Source: Winogradskyella wichelsiae (lineage in GTDB: Bacteria; Bacteroidota; Bacteroidia; Flavobacteriales; Flavobacteriaceae). From it: a DNA stretch of 64,000 nucleotides. Position numbers and translations under genes: made by a program. Below, one piece after another: positions 27,180 through 36,203 of this stretch. Numbering within the stretch: the stretch's first letter is position 1; each line of letters opens with the position of its first letter. The DNA lies in contig NZ_JABFDJ010000002.1 of the NCBI RefSeq assembly GCF_013403925.1, positions 434,001 through 498,000 on the forward strand. The letters are read 5' to 3'. The notes under the pieces are model-generated. The model did not search any database. It saw only the letters and a list, made by a program, of their open reading frames with translations, and was not told the DNA's origin.

Positions 27180-28042
27180 TGAATGAAAAAAATCATTTAA
27201 ATAACCTCTTGTTGCTTACCATAGCAACATTATTTATGAGTACTTCTGGTCCTTTAGGTAAATTTATAGATATGCCAACGCCTGTTATTATTTGGTGGCG
27301 TTGTATTTTATCAGTGATTTTTTTATTTGCATTTTGTTTATATAAGGGTATCGACTTAAAAATAGCTAACAAAAAAGACCGTTCAACCTTTTTTATTGCA
27401 GCCTTATTTATGGGTGGGCATTGGATTTTTTATTTTTATGCTTTAAAGTTTTCTAATGTTGCCATTGGTATGCTATCCCTTTTTACTTTTCCTGTTTTAA
27501 TAGCACTTCTCGAACCTTTATTTGTTAAAACTAAATTTGACCCGATGCACTTATTACTAGCATTAATGGTACTCGTTGGGATTTATATTTTAGCACCAGA
27601 ATTTAACATTGAAAGCAATCAACTCAAAGGGCTTTTATTTGGTTTGGTATCTGCACTATGTTATGCCATTAGAATTCTAATGTTAAAAGGACACGTAACT
27701 AAATATAACAGTACAATGTTGATGTTCTATCAAGTACTTATACTATCTATAGTTTTAGCACCAAGCTTATATTTTATGGGAACAGCTTCAATTACCACAC
27801 AATATCCTTACATCTTAATGTTAGCATTAGTCACAACAACTTTAGGGCACACCATGTTTGTTAATAGCTTGAAACACTTTAAAGCGAGTACAGCAAGTAT
27901 TATTGGCAGTACACAACCTGTTTTCGGAATAATAATTGCTTATTTTTTCTTGAACGAAATTCCAACGATACACACCTTTATTGGTGGTGGCTTAATATTA
28001 GCAACTGTTGTTGTAGAAAGCGTAAGATCTAAAAATGTCTAA
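27179..28042 (+). CDS. EamA / DMT-family transporter
   Basis: A 287-aa inner-membrane protein with about ten hydrophobic helices in two EamA repeats, for example LLLLTIATLFMSTSGPLGKF, AIGMLSLFTFPVLIALLEPLF in the first and SALCYAIRILMLKG, STASIIGSTQPVFGIIIAYFFLNE in the second. Such drug/metabolite transporters export amino acids, nucleosides or other small molecules. The substrate is unknown. Its ATG overlaps the mfd stop by one base, so it depends on mfd transcription. Confidence 0.9.
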   Translation: MNEKNHLNNLLLLTIATLFMSTSGPLGKFIDMPTPVIIWWRCILSVIFLFAFCLYKGIDLKIANKKDRSTFFIAALFMGGHWIFYFYALKFSNVAIGMLSLFTFPVLIALLEPLFVKTKFDPMHLLLALMVLVGIYILAPEFNIESNQLKGLLFGLVSALCYAIRILMLKGHVTKYNSTMLMFYQVLILSIVLAPSLYFMGTASITTQYPYILMLALVTTTLGHTMFVNSLKHFKASTASIIGSTQPVFGIIIAYFFLNEIPTIHTFIGGGLILATVVVESVRSKNV

Positions 28043-28177
28043 AACAGAATTATAATGGTGCAATTATTGAAGTTGTTAAACCGTTACCATAACATGCTAA
28101 TAAGTATTAAATTTACAGCCTTATTTTTAAGCTTACCAGATCTCTATTCTAGAGGCATAATAAAAACAATTTACAAG

Positions 28178-29479
28178 ATGAAAAAAATATTAATTCTACT
28201 ATTGGTTTTACCTTTAATTTCAATAGCACAAAGTGTAAAAGGCACATTTTCGCCAGCTGAAGATTTTAGTTATGCATTTCTATACCATGCAACACCAGAT
28301 AGCGCTAACTATATAGACAGAGGACAAGTAGATGAGAATGGTACTTTCGAAATTCAATTAGATTCAACGTTAACTCCTGGGATTTATAAAATTGTATATG
28401 CAACTCCACCTGAAGAAAATAATTTTGATTTTATTTATGACGGAAAAGAAAGTATTGCTTTCAATTTCAGCCTAGATAAAGGTATAAATTTTACAACATC
28501 TGAGGAAAATAAATTGTGGTATTCTTACTTAAAAAGTATTGATATGGTCAACCAAACCATAAGTAATTATTACGGTAAAGAGAATACAGATAAAAAAGGT
28601 TTTAATGCTATTTTTAAAACTTTAAAAGATACCCAAACCGCTTACGAAGAATTAGCAGAAGACAAATTAGTGTCCCATTTTATACAGGCTAACCGACCAT
28701 ATATGCCATCAAAACATGAAGACATCAGTACTTATTCTAATCATTTAAAACAGCATTATTTAAGTCAAATAGATTTCAGTGATCATTTGTTACAAAGTTC
28801 TTCATACTTAACAGATCGTGTAACAGCCTATGTTTTTCATATGGTTGATAATCCAAATAATGATACTTATAAACAACACGTAGATGATGTTGCAAAAGCA
28901 ATTAGTAATGATGATTCTGCTATTAAAACAAGCTTATTAGAAATACTTTGGCAACGTTTTGTAATCTTAAAAAATAATGATGTTGCTAATTACATAACTG
29001 ATAATTATTTATTAGAATTGGCACAAAAAACAAATAGTATTGTCTTAGAAAACACTCTTATTTCTTATAAAAATACTTCTGTTGGTTCTGTTGCTCAGGA
29101 TTTTGAAATTACTTTGAATGACAAAAAAACAAGTTTACTTGAATTAGAAGGTGCTGATCATTATTTGCTTATTTTTTGGAGTAGCGGTTGCAGTCATTGT
29201 TTAAATGAATTACCAAAAGTAAAAGCTATGGTCGCTAATAAGCCTCATTTAAAAGTTGTTGCTTTTGGCCTAGAAGATGATGATAAAAAGTGGAGCAAAG
29301 AAATTAAAAATTATCCTGAATTTATTCATCAAATAGGTTTAGGTAAATGGGATAATCCAATAGTAAATACATACGGAGTTTCTGCAACTCCTACATATTT
29401 TCTATTAGACGCATCTAAAGTTATTATAGCCAAACCTCACGGAATTGAAGATTTAGAGGTAACTTTAAAAGATTTATAA
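28178..29479 (+). CDS. Exported thioredoxin-like (TlpA/AhpC-type) protein
   Basis: I place the start at the ATG at 28178, because translation from there begins with a clean signal peptide (MKKILILLLVLPLISIAQ). A longer frame from 28055 would bury it behind 41 residues. The 433-aa protein has an N-terminal DUF4369-like beta region (about 20-120), a helical middle and a C-terminal thioredoxin fold. The fold carries a redox pair Cys338-Ser-His-Cys341 and the cis-proline phrase GVSATPTYFLLD. It is likely a periplasmic disulfide exchange protein. It lies downstream of the EamA gene. Confidence 0.85.
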   Translation: MKKILILLLVLPLISIAQSVKGTFSPAEDFSYAFLYHATPDSANYIDRGQVDENGTFEIQLDSTLTPGIYKIVYATPPEENNFDFIYDGKESIAFNFSLDKGINFTTSEENKLWYSYLKSIDMVNQTISNYYGKENTDKKGFNAIFKTLKDTQTAYEELAEDKLVSHFIQANRPYMPSKHEDISTYSNHLKQHYLSQIDFSDHLLQSSSYLTDRVTAYVFHMVDNPNNDTYKQHVDDVAKAISNDDSAIKTSLLEILWQRFVILKNNDVANYITDNYLLELAQKTNSIVLENTLISYKNTSVGSVAQDFEITLNDKKTSLLELEGADHYLLIFWSSGCSHCLNELPKVKAMVANKPHLKVVAFGLEDDDKKWSKEIKNYPEFIHQIGLGKWDNPIVNTYGVSATPTYFLLDASKVIIAKPHGIEDLEVTLKDL

Positions 29480-29536
29480 ATCATTTTTAACAGGAAAAAA
29501 AATTCTGTGTACCAAAGTGTAATACCTAAAAAAAGA

Positions 29537-29571
29537 AAACACTCATCTAAATCAAGTTCAGATGAGTGTTT
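29537..29571. terminator. Intrinsic terminator hairpin after the thioredoxin-like gene
   Basis: Stem aaacactcatct / agatgagtgttt (12 bp) around an 11-base loop. A second 10-bp stem (gaagctaaat / atttagcttc, 29573-29602) follows and reaches into the end of the convergent gene. The T-tract is short on both strands. Confidence 0.6.
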
Positions 29572-29594
29572 AGAAGCTAAATAACCAACCAAAT

Positions 29595-30536
29595 TTAGCT
29601 TCTTGTATTAGTTCTAGTATTCTCTACTTTTTTTGTTTTTTGTTTACGCTTTTTAAATCTTTCGTCAGATGATGTAGATTTCCCATCTTCTGTAGAACTT
29701 CTATAATAAGCAATATAGCCTATGCCTTTAAATTCGTAAACAGTACCAGAGTTTGCGTGAAACAATTCTATGGTGCTTTCATTAATAACGGTAAGATTGA
29801 AGAATTCATTGTCAAAGAAGTCATAATCTAATGTTAATGTTTTTTCATAGATATTATTAGATATATCACCTACAGAATAATCACCTGTAAAATCCCAATA
29901 GATATTATTAGTATTGTATATATTCTGGTCCTGAGAACTTCTAAAAATATCATCATTTCCACCAGCTAAAAATTGTAAATAATTCTCATTATCAAAATCA
30001 TTTAATGCACCAAAATTACTAGTATATGTTTTTTCCCAAGCCTCATATTCTTGTAAGAAATAATGAATATTATCGTAAAAAACAAAGTCATAGTCAAAAT
30101 TTGATCTCTGATAACCATCTAAAAAATATGAGGTATCATTAAAGGGGTTATACAATTCAATAGTATTATTATCTACTTGATACACATCAAAACTATCATA
30201 ACCATCTATGACGTGATCTACATCTAAAATCATATCATAGGCATCATAGCTTCCAATATCAACACCATAACCATTGCCTTCACTTCCTATACCAACTAAA
30301 TTATTATTGGCATACAAACGACCATTATTAAACGAAATAGTAAATGCCATTTGCAAAAATGGAGTTTCACCATAGCCCTGTGTTTCATTAATATCGATAT
30401 ACCATAAATCATAAGAATTTAATAATTGATTTAAAGATACTGTTGGTTCCTCATTAACGTAAATTTCTTCAGTATAGCAAGATGTAAATAATGTAGCTAT
30501 AAGTGCAAATCCTAATAGTAGTTTTATCGTTTTCAT
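29595..30536 (-). CDS. Acidic, aromatic-rich lipoprotein with an internal repeat
   Basis: A lipoprotein signal (MKTIKLLLGFALIATLFTSC, lipid-modified Cys20) begins this 313-aa protein, which I do not assign to a named family. It holds two similar segments. One runs from about FLQMAFTISFNNG to TIELYNPFNDTSYFLDGYQRS (residues 60-140) and the other ends in STIELFHANSGTVYEFKG and YYRSS (about 190-275). Both are beta-rich and full of Asp, Tyr and Asn, as in lipocalin-like surface domains. The last 30 residues are strongly basic (RFKKRKQKTKK). It is probably anchored in the outer membrane. Confidence 0.7.
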   Translation of the reverse strand: MKTIKLLLGFALIATLFTSCYTEEIYVNEEPTVSLNQLLNSYDLWYIDINETQGYGETPFLQMAFTISFNNGRLYANNNLVGIGSEGNGYGVDIGSYDAYDMILDVDHVIDGYDSFDVYQVDNNTIELYNPFNDTSYFLDGYQRSNFDYDFVFYDNIHYFLQEYEAWEKTYTSNFGALNDFDNENYLQFLAGGNDDIFRSSQDQNIYNTNNIYWDFTGDYSVGDISNNIYEKTLTLDYDFFDNEFFNLTVINESTIELFHANSGTVYEFKGIGYIAYYRSSTEDGKSTSSDERFKKRKQKTKKVENTRTNTRS

Positions 30537-30706
30537 AATCTCAAGATTTTAAAGTTGTTATTTATGAGCGTTTCAAAACACGTGCCAAAAAAAAGAATAT
30601 TGATTTTAAAATCTATCATTGAGCAAAGTAAAACCGCACTATAAAAACCAATTGCTTCTTTGGTATTATAACAGAATAGCAAATTACTTTTTAGCTTAAT
30701 TTTCCG

Positions 30707-30714
30707 TATTTTTG
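30707..30714 (+). promoter_or_regulatory. -7 promoter box for gpsA
   Basis: TATTTTTG matches TAnnTTTG 24 bases before the ATG at 30739. No TTG -33 element is clear. Confidence 0.4.
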
Positions 30715-30738
30715 ATATAGAAAAATGACACAATCACT

Positions 30739-31740
30739 ATGAGTGACACTATAAAATATGCTGTATTTGGCGCAGGAAGTTGGGCAACAGCTATCGTAAA
30801 AATGCTTTGCGAAAATTTAGATGAAGTGGGTTGGTATATGCGCAGTGCTTACACCAAAGAACATCTTTTGAAAGAGCAACACAACCCAAGTTATTTAAGT
30901 TCTGTAGAGTTTAATTCAGAACAATTAAAATTAAGTAATGATATTAACGAGATAGCAGATTGGGCAGATGTCTTAATCTTTGTTATTCCTTCTGCGTTTA
31001 TTCATGCGGAGCTGAAGAAATTATCGGTTGATATTAGCAATAAAACTGTAGTTTCTGCCGTAAAAGGCATCATGCCAGAAACCGGAAAATTGGTCGGTGA
31101 ACATTTTCATGATATCTATAATATTCCTTTTGCTAACATTGCTGTTATTGCTGGTCCTTGCCATGCGGAAGAGGTGGCTTTAGAGCGTTTGTCTTATTTA
31201 ACTATTGCTTGTGACGATGCTAAAAAAGCACAAGCTATTGCAGATACACTATCTAGCGACTATATAAAAACAAAAATTAGCGATGATGTTATTGGTATAG
31301 AATATGCCGTAATGCTTAAAAACATCTATGCTATTGCTGCCGGAATTGCACATGGCTTAGGTTATGGAGATAATTTTCAAAGTGTTTTAATGAGTAATGC
31401 TATTCGCGAAATGAAACGCTTTATCAAAAAGACACACAAAATGAAACGAAACATTAATAATTCTGCATATTTAGGGGACTTATTAGTCACAGGTTACTCT
31501 GTGTTTTCTCGTAACAGAATGTTTGGAAGTATGGTTGGCAAAGGCTACACCGTTAAATCTGCACAAATGGAAATGAATATGGTTGCAGAAGGTTATTACG
31601 CCACTAAAAGTGCTTACGACTTAAATAAAAAGAATAAAAACAAAGTACAACTACCAATTATTAAAGCTATCTATGAGATTCTATACGAAAATAAAAACCC
31701 GAAACAAGTCTTTGAAAAATTAGTAGACAAATTAGATTAA
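30739..31740 (+). CDS. gpsA: NAD(P)H-dependent glycerol-3-phosphate dehydrogenase (GpsA)
   Basis: GpsA reduces dihydroxyacetone phosphate to sn-glycerol-3-phosphate for membrane lipid synthesis. The 333-aa protein shows the Rossmann loop VFGAGSWATAIVKML near residues 9-23, a VSAVKGIMPETGKL segment, GPCHAEEVA, and the catalytic-domain YAVMLKNIYAIAAGIAHGLGYGDN. Its order and length fit the family. It is followed by a terminator and has its own promoter box. Confidence 0.95.
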   Translation: MSDTIKYAVFGAGSWATAIVKMLCENLDEVGWYMRSAYTKEHLLKEQHNPSYLSSVEFNSEQLKLSNDINEIADWADVLIFVIPSAFIHAELKKLSVDISNKTVVSAVKGIMPETGKLVGEHFHDIYNIPFANIAVIAGPCHAEEVALERLSYLTIACDDAKKAQAIADTLSSDYIKTKISDDVIGIEYAVMLKNIYAIAAGIAHGLGYGDNFQSVLMSNAIREMKRFIKKTHKMKRNINNSAYLGDLLVTGYSVFSRNRMFGSMVGKGYTVKSAQMEMNMVAEGYYATKSAYDLNKKNKNKVQLPIIKAIYEILYENKNPKQVFEKLVDKLD

Positions 31741-31773
31741 GTTACATTCAACAAAACTATATATACTTAAAAT

Positions 31774-31806
31774 AAGATTCCTGCTATCTGCAGGAATCTT
31801 TATTTT
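31774..31806. terminator. Bidirectional intrinsic terminator after gpsA
   Basis: Perfect 11-bp stem aagattcctgc / gcaggaatctt with a 5-base loop, between convergent genes. The stem's last base meets the stop of the minus-strand gene at 31800. Confidence 0.8.
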
Positions 31807-32195
31807 ACAATAATCCCTTTCAATTGCATCAAAGGAACGGTTTGTAATGCTTTTTCGTTAATACTGTTTGCTATAAACAAATAGCTTTTATCGAACATTT
31901 GATTCCCTATAAAATAAGTTACACTAAACTCATTATTTAACGCCAATACCTTCTCTTGTAAAAATTCGATCTTCGCATAGCTTCTTGCTGGTAATTTAGC
32001 GATGGTATGTCGCATCACTGGTGTTACTTTCTTGTCATTATATCCTCTACTCATAATAAGTACCGTATCTAAATCCTTATCGCTATTATTAATAATATAA
32101 GCGTTCCAGTCCAAGGTTTTATATTCTAAATGTTGTTCTTGCACTACGGCAACATAGACATCCTTTACTTCTGGAATTTCAATATCTTTTTTCAT
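31800..32195 (-). CDS. Conserved hypothetical protein (131 aa)
   Basis: A 131-aa soluble protein with no signal peptide or membrane segment. It reads as alternating beta strands (VYVAVVQEQ, NAYIINNSDKDLDTVLIMSRGYN, YAKIEFLQEKVLALNNEFSVTYFIG). I recognise no catalytic motif. I have seen such proteins in flavobacterial genomes carrying mistaken phenylalanyl-tRNA synthetase labels. pheS is only about 2.7 kb away, but this protein has no synthetase feature. It runs between a terminator and the pyruvate-kinase-like gene and is convergent with gpsA. Confidence 0.75.
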   Translation of the reverse strand: MKKDIEIPEVKDVYVAVVQEQHLEYKTLDWNAYIINNSDKDLDTVLIMSRGYNDKKVTPVMRHTIAKLPARSYAKIEFLQEKVLALNNEFSVTYFIGNQMFDKSYLFIANSINEKALQTVPLMQLKGIIVK

Positions 32196-32404
32196 AAAAT
32201 CACACTTTAATACCTGCTTGTATTTTCAATTTTCAAAAATAAACCAAATCAATTATTTTAAGACGAATGCTCGCTTTAATTTATAAAACAGAATACCTCA
32301 ATTAATTTAATTTTTCTCATGATGAAAATCATAAATTAATATATGCTCATTTCGTATCTTTATTACTCTAATTTTATATTAATCATCGCATAAATTTAGG
32401 TTTT

Positions 32405-33925
32405 ATGAAATTGAGTAAACTAACCAGCGGCTTAGAAAACATCTTACATTCTATTGAAGGTAATGAAGAAAATATTAATAGCCTGACAAGCAAGATTCAT
32501 GATAACTATAAGTTGAGCGCTAAGAACCTGTGCCGTTATTTAATTTTAAGAACTTTCGATTTAAGAAAGTATCAAGATAATTTATCTGAAGTTGGTGTCT
32601 CTTCCATAAGAACATCTGAAGGTTACGTTTATAGTAACATTTTTAACGTTGTAAGAAATCTAAAACTACTACAAGCCTTACCACAACCAGAACCTTCTAA
32701 AATGGAATTAATTGGTTACAAAAAAAGTAAAAAACTAGTTAAAAAGAATGCTAATGTTTTATTTAAAAGACAACGTACAAAACATTTTGCAGAAATTATG
32801 GTCACTTTACCTAATACGGCAGCAAAAGACAAATCTATTATTAGAGAAATGGCTGAAAACGGCATGGAAATAGCCCGAATAAACTTAGGTCATGATACGA
32901 TTGAAGAATGGACACAAATGGTCACTTACATTAAGGAGATTAACAACCAGACCAATTTTAATATTAAAATCTATATGGACTTAGCAGGTCCAAAATTTAG
33001 AACATCAACTATTGAAATTAGAAATGATAATGGAAAAATAGGAAAAAGTATTCCTATAAAAAAAGGAGATCATATCATTTTAACAAAGCGAAGAACCAAA
33101 GGAAAAGCCTCTAAATTTGATAACAGCAATACACAGATTGAAAAAGCCGAAATTGGTGTAATGCTACATGAAATTGTTGATGAAATTAAAGTAAACGATG
33201 TTGTGTTTTTTGATGACGGAATGATAAAAGCGCAAGTGCTTTCTAAATCTAAAAAAGATGTTGAACTTTTAATTACAGATTGCTATAAATCTAAATTATC
33301 ATCAGAAAAAGGCATCAATCTGCCACATACCAAATACAAATTACCTGCGCTTACCGAGCAGGATATTAAAAACTTACCTTTTGCTTGCGAAAATGCAGAT
33401 TTACTAGGCTACTCTTTTGTACGAAACAAAGAAGATGTAGAATGTTTATTTGAACAGTTAAAAAAACAAAAAGCAAAAGATATAGGCGTTGTCTTTAAAA
33501 TTGAAAATGTTGAAGCTTTTGAAAACTTACCAGAAATATTATTAGAAGGCATGAAACATCATAGAATTGGCGTGATGATTGCCCGTGGAGATCTTGCTGT
33601 AGAAGTTGGGTTTGAACGAATTTCTGAAGTACAAAACCAAATATTATGGATTTGTGAAGCCGCACATATCCCTGTAATTTGGGCCACCCAAGTCCTTGAA
33701 AATTTAGCAAAAACTGGAATTCCAACTAGAGCAGAAATAAGTGATGCCACGCAAGGTGCTTATGCAGAATGCGTCATGTTAAACAAGGGTTCTTATATCA
33801 ATAATGCGATAAAAACCCTTGAAAATATTTTGATTAGAATGGAGTCTAATGCTTTTAAGAGAAAGAATGCTTTACGACCTTTAAACATCGCAAAACAAGC
33901 TACCGATAAGCTATTTAATAGTTAA
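32405..33925 (+). CDS. Divergent pyruvate-kinase-like protein with N-terminal extension
   Basis: The 506 residues contain a pyruvate kinase barrel (from about 128) preceded by an unrecognised 125-residue helical extension. Known elements are present in changed form: EIMVTLPNT for the opening strand, IARINLGHD with the conserved Arg and Asn, DLAGPKFRT, FFDDG, KIENVEAFENL (Lys and Glu of the active site), MIARGDLAVEVG with the metal Asp, and WATQVLENL. The middle B domain is there but the C-terminal allosteric domain of normal enzymes is missing: the protein ends soon after the barrel. It may be an enzyme with altered substrate or a regulator. The gene ends 4 bases into pheS. Confidence 0.75.
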   Translation: MKLSKLTSGLENILHSIEGNEENINSLTSKIHDNYKLSAKNLCRYLILRTFDLRKYQDNLSEVGVSSIRTSEGYVYSNIFNVVRNLKLLQALPQPEPSKMELIGYKKSKKLVKKNANVLFKRQRTKHFAEIMVTLPNTAAKDKSIIREMAENGMEIARINLGHDTIEEWTQMVTYIKEINNQTNFNIKIYMDLAGPKFRTSTIEIRNDNGKIGKSIPIKKGDHIILTKRRTKGKASKFDNSNTQIEKAEIGVMLHEIVDEIKVNDVVFFDDGMIKAQVLSKSKKDVELLITDCYKSKLSSEKGINLPHTKYKLPALTEQDIKNLPFACENADLLGYSFVRNKEDVECLFEQLKKQKAKDIGVVFKIENVEAFENLPEILLEGMKHHRIGVMIARGDLAVEVGFERISEVQNQILWICEAAHIPVIWATQVLENLAKTGIPTRAEISDATQGAYAECVMLNKGSYINNAIKTLENILIRMESNAFKRKNALRPLNIAKQATDKLFNS

Positions 33926-34941
33926 AGTGAACTTTTAAATTGTTCTAAAAAGCGAACATCATTTTCGCTTAACAAACGAATATCGCTAATTTGATTTAAT
34001 AACATTGCTATACGATCAATTCCCATTCCAAATGCAAATCCAGAATACACTTTAGAATCAATACCACAATTTTCTAAAACGTTAGGGTCTACCATACCGC
34101 ATCCCATAATTTCTAACCAACCTGTACCTTTAGTAATTTTGTAATCGGTCTCAGTTTCTAGTCCCCAATACACATCAACTTCGGCGCTAGGTTCTGTAAA
34201 CGGAAAATATGATGGACGCAATCTAATTTTAGATTTCCCGAACATTTCAGTAGTAAAATATTGAAGTGTTTGTTTTAAATCTGCAAAACTTACATCCTTA
34301 TCAATATACAAACCTTCTACTTGATGAAAGAAACAGTGTGCACGTGCAGAAATAGCTTCATTTCTATATACACGACCAGGAGAAATTGTTCTAATTGGTG
34401 GCTGATTGTTTTCCATATAACGTACTTGTACCGAACTGGTATGTGTACGTAATAAAATATCTGGATCAGTTTGAATAAAGAATGTATCCTGCATATCTCT
34501 TGCCGGATGATATTCTGGTAAATTTAATGCTGTAAAGTTATGCCAATCATCTTCAATCTCAGGACCTTCACTAACATTAAAACCAATACGAGAAAAAATG
34601 TCTATAATTTCATTCTTTACTATAGAAATAGGATGGCGTGCTCCTAAAGCAATAGGTTCACTTGGACGTGATAAATCACCATAGATCCCCTTGTCCTCTT
34701 CTTCACTTTCTAAGGCTTCTTTTAAAGTGTTTACTTTAGCTTCTGCTGTAGTTTTAAGCTCATTAATAATTTGCCCAAATTCTCGTTTCTGATCATTCGC
34801 CACATTTTTTAATTCGCCATAAAACGCTCTCAAATGTCCTTTTGAGCCTAAATATTTTATTCTAAAGGCTTCAACTTCTTCTTTCGATTGTGCTTTAAAA
34901 GCATCCGCTTCTGCTATAAGTTCTTTTATCTTGTCTATCAT
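33922..34941 (-). CDS. pheS: Phenylalanyl-tRNA synthetase alpha subunit (PheS)
   Basis: PheS forms the catalytic half of the (alpha-beta)2 PheRS. The 339-aa protein has the N-terminal coiled coil, the class II signature YHPARDMQDTFF, motif 2 around ISPGRVYRNEAISARAHCFFHQVEGL and the glycine-rich motif 3 (GMGIDRIAMLLNQISDIRL). All essential residues appear. pheT is not adjacent, so the two subunits are encoded apart. It is convergent with the pyruvate-kinase-like gene and the stop codons overlap by 4 bases (TTAA). Confidence 0.97.
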   Translation of the reverse strand: MIDKIKELIAEADAFKAQSKEEVEAFRIKYLGSKGHLRAFYGELKNVANDQKREFGQIINELKTTAEAKVNTLKEALESEEEDKGIYGDLSRPSEPIALGARHPISIVKNEIIDIFSRIGFNVSEGPEIEDDWHNFTALNLPEYHPARDMQDTFFIQTDPDILLRTHTSSVQVRYMENNQPPIRTISPGRVYRNEAISARAHCFFHQVEGLYIDKDVSFADLKQTLQYFTTEMFGKSKIRLRPSYFPFTEPSAEVDVYWGLETETDYKITKGTGWLEIMGCGMVDPNVLENCGIDSKVYSGFAFGMGIDRIAMLLNQISDIRLLSENDVRFLEQFKSSL

Positions 34942-35020
34942 GGTTTCTAAAAGTAGGTGGCAAATTTAAGGAATTATCAACGTAAAAACACGCTCTAAGT
35001 CCTAATAAAATTTAATAACA

Positions 35021-35050
35021 CAAAGTTACTTACTAGTGTAAATTATGCAA
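35021..35050 (-). promoter_or_regulatory. Promoter candidate for pheS
   Basis: On the minus strand TTG (35050-35048), 19 bases and TAACTTTG (35028-35021) fit the flavobacterial consensus. The TTG lies inside the end of the upstream gene. A second -7 match (TAAATTTG, 34968-34961) stands closer to the ATG at 34941 but without a -33 partner. Confidence 0.5.
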
Positions 35051-35399
35051 TATAATCAGATTCTACAAAATAATTTACTATTGCTTCTTTCATCAACACA
35101 CTTTGTTCACCAGCCTTAAGGTGTGGCAATTGCGCTAAAACTTTATAATGTGGCCAACCGTCATCATCTACATAATCAAATTCATAAAAACCATAAGGCT
35201 CTAACACTTTACAAATAGCAATGTGCATTAAATCTAGTTTATGATCTTTTTTATATTCACGGTGTAATTGCCCCAACTCTTGTACTCCTATAAGATAAAT
35301 TATAGAATCGAGATCTAATCTATCACCATCTGCAAATTGATCTGAGAGTTTTTTCACTAACAAATCCCATCGTTCTTTTAATTGTTCGTCTCTTGCCAT
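35043..35399 (-). CDS. Conserved hypothetical protein (118 aa)
   Basis: Chosen start is the ATG at 35399 (MARDEQLKER); a GTG two codons upstream also opens the frame. The protein is soluble and helical, with EL..L.REYKKDHKLDLMHIAICKVLEPYGFYEF and an acidic stretch YVDDDGWPHYK. I recognise it as a type commonly conserved in Bacteroidota but know no function. It is 101 bases upstream of pheS in the same orientation. Confidence 0.8.
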   Translation of the reverse strand: MARDEQLKERWDLLVKKLSDQFADGDRLDLDSIIYLIGVQELGQLHREYKKDHKLDLMHIAICKVLEPYGFYEFDYVDDDGWPHYKVLAQLPHLKAGEQSVLMKEAIVNYFVESDYIA

Positions 35400-35605
35400 G
35401 CTCACTTTCCGTAAAAACGGAACTCTCTTTAATTATTAAAAAATCTTTTCTTAGTTTAAAAATTCAAAGTTACTAAACTAAAATAGCTTCAATTAGGTTA
35501 TTAATTATAAATCAATAAAAGTGATGATTTAATCGGTCTAAATCAATTTTAGTCATCCAATTCTATAAATTTAAGTGTCTAAATTTTCAACTTAAAAAAA
35601 TCATG

Positions 35606-35613
35606 TATTTTTG
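35606..35613 (+). promoter_or_regulatory. -7 promoter box for cvpA-like gene
   Basis: TATTTTTG fits TAnnTTTG 17 bases before the ATG at 35631, so the leader would be very short. Confidence 0.45.
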
Positions 35614-35630
35614 CCTAAACCACCGATTAT

Positions 35631-36152
35631 ATGAGTGTTATTGATATTGTTTTAGCCGCCTTATTATTATTTGGATTTGTACGTGGATTATTTAAAGGCT
35701 TTTTTGTTGAAGTCGCTTCGTTAGTCGCATTAGCCTTAGGTGTTTGGGGAGCAATTCATTTTAGTGATTTCGCATCAGACTTTTTAGAAGCTAAAGTAGA
35801 CTGGGATGAGAAAACAATAAATATTGTTGCATTTGCTATCACTTTTGTTGTCATTGTTTTGGTCATTAGTCTCGCCGGAAAAGCTTTAACTAAATTAGCC
35901 GATTTTGCTGCATTAGGCATTATAAATAAACTAGCGGGTGGCGTTTTTGGCGCTCTTAAAATTGGTTTAATTCTAAGTATTCTATTAGGTGTTTTTGATA
36001 AAATGAATAATACTTTGCCTTTTATGGAAAAGGAAGACTTAGAAAAAAGCATGCTCTATACGCCAATACAATCTTTAGCAGCACTTATATTTCCTACCAT
36101 TATAAAGAAAGCCGAAACTGAAGAAGAGGAGGAGACAATTGAGGAAGCTTAG
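35631..36152 (+). CDS. CvpA family membrane protein
   Basis: A 173-aa protein with four hydrophobic segments (about residues 1-22, 26-45, 60-85, 100-125) in the CvpA pattern: VIDIVLAALLLFGFVRGLFKGFFVEVASLV, FVVIVLVISLAGKALTKLADFAALGIINKLAGGVFGALKIGL. The C-terminal 25 residues are very acidic (EEEEETIEEA). E. coli CvpA is linked to colicin V production and purine-mediated regulation; in Bacteroidota the role is not known. Confidence 0.85.
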   Translation: MSVIDIVLAALLLFGFVRGLFKGFFVEVASLVALALGVWGAIHFSDFASDFLEAKVDWDEKTINIVAFAITFVVIVLVISLAGKALTKLADFAALGIINKLAGGVFGALKIGLILSILLGVFDKMNNTLPFMEKEDLEKSMLYTPIQSLAALIFPTIIKKAETEEEEETIEEA

Positions 36153-36203
36153 ATATTATTCCCTTAGACTGAAATACACCTATAATACATAAGACGTCGT
36201 TTC

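Noticed and set aside
28055..28177. Longer start for the thioredoxin-like protein
   Set aside because: It would hide the signal peptide that begins at 28178.
30533..30733. Minus-strand frame of 66 residues upstream of the lipoprotein gene
   Set aside because: It overlaps the lipoprotein start and the gpsA promoter and shows no protein-like pattern.
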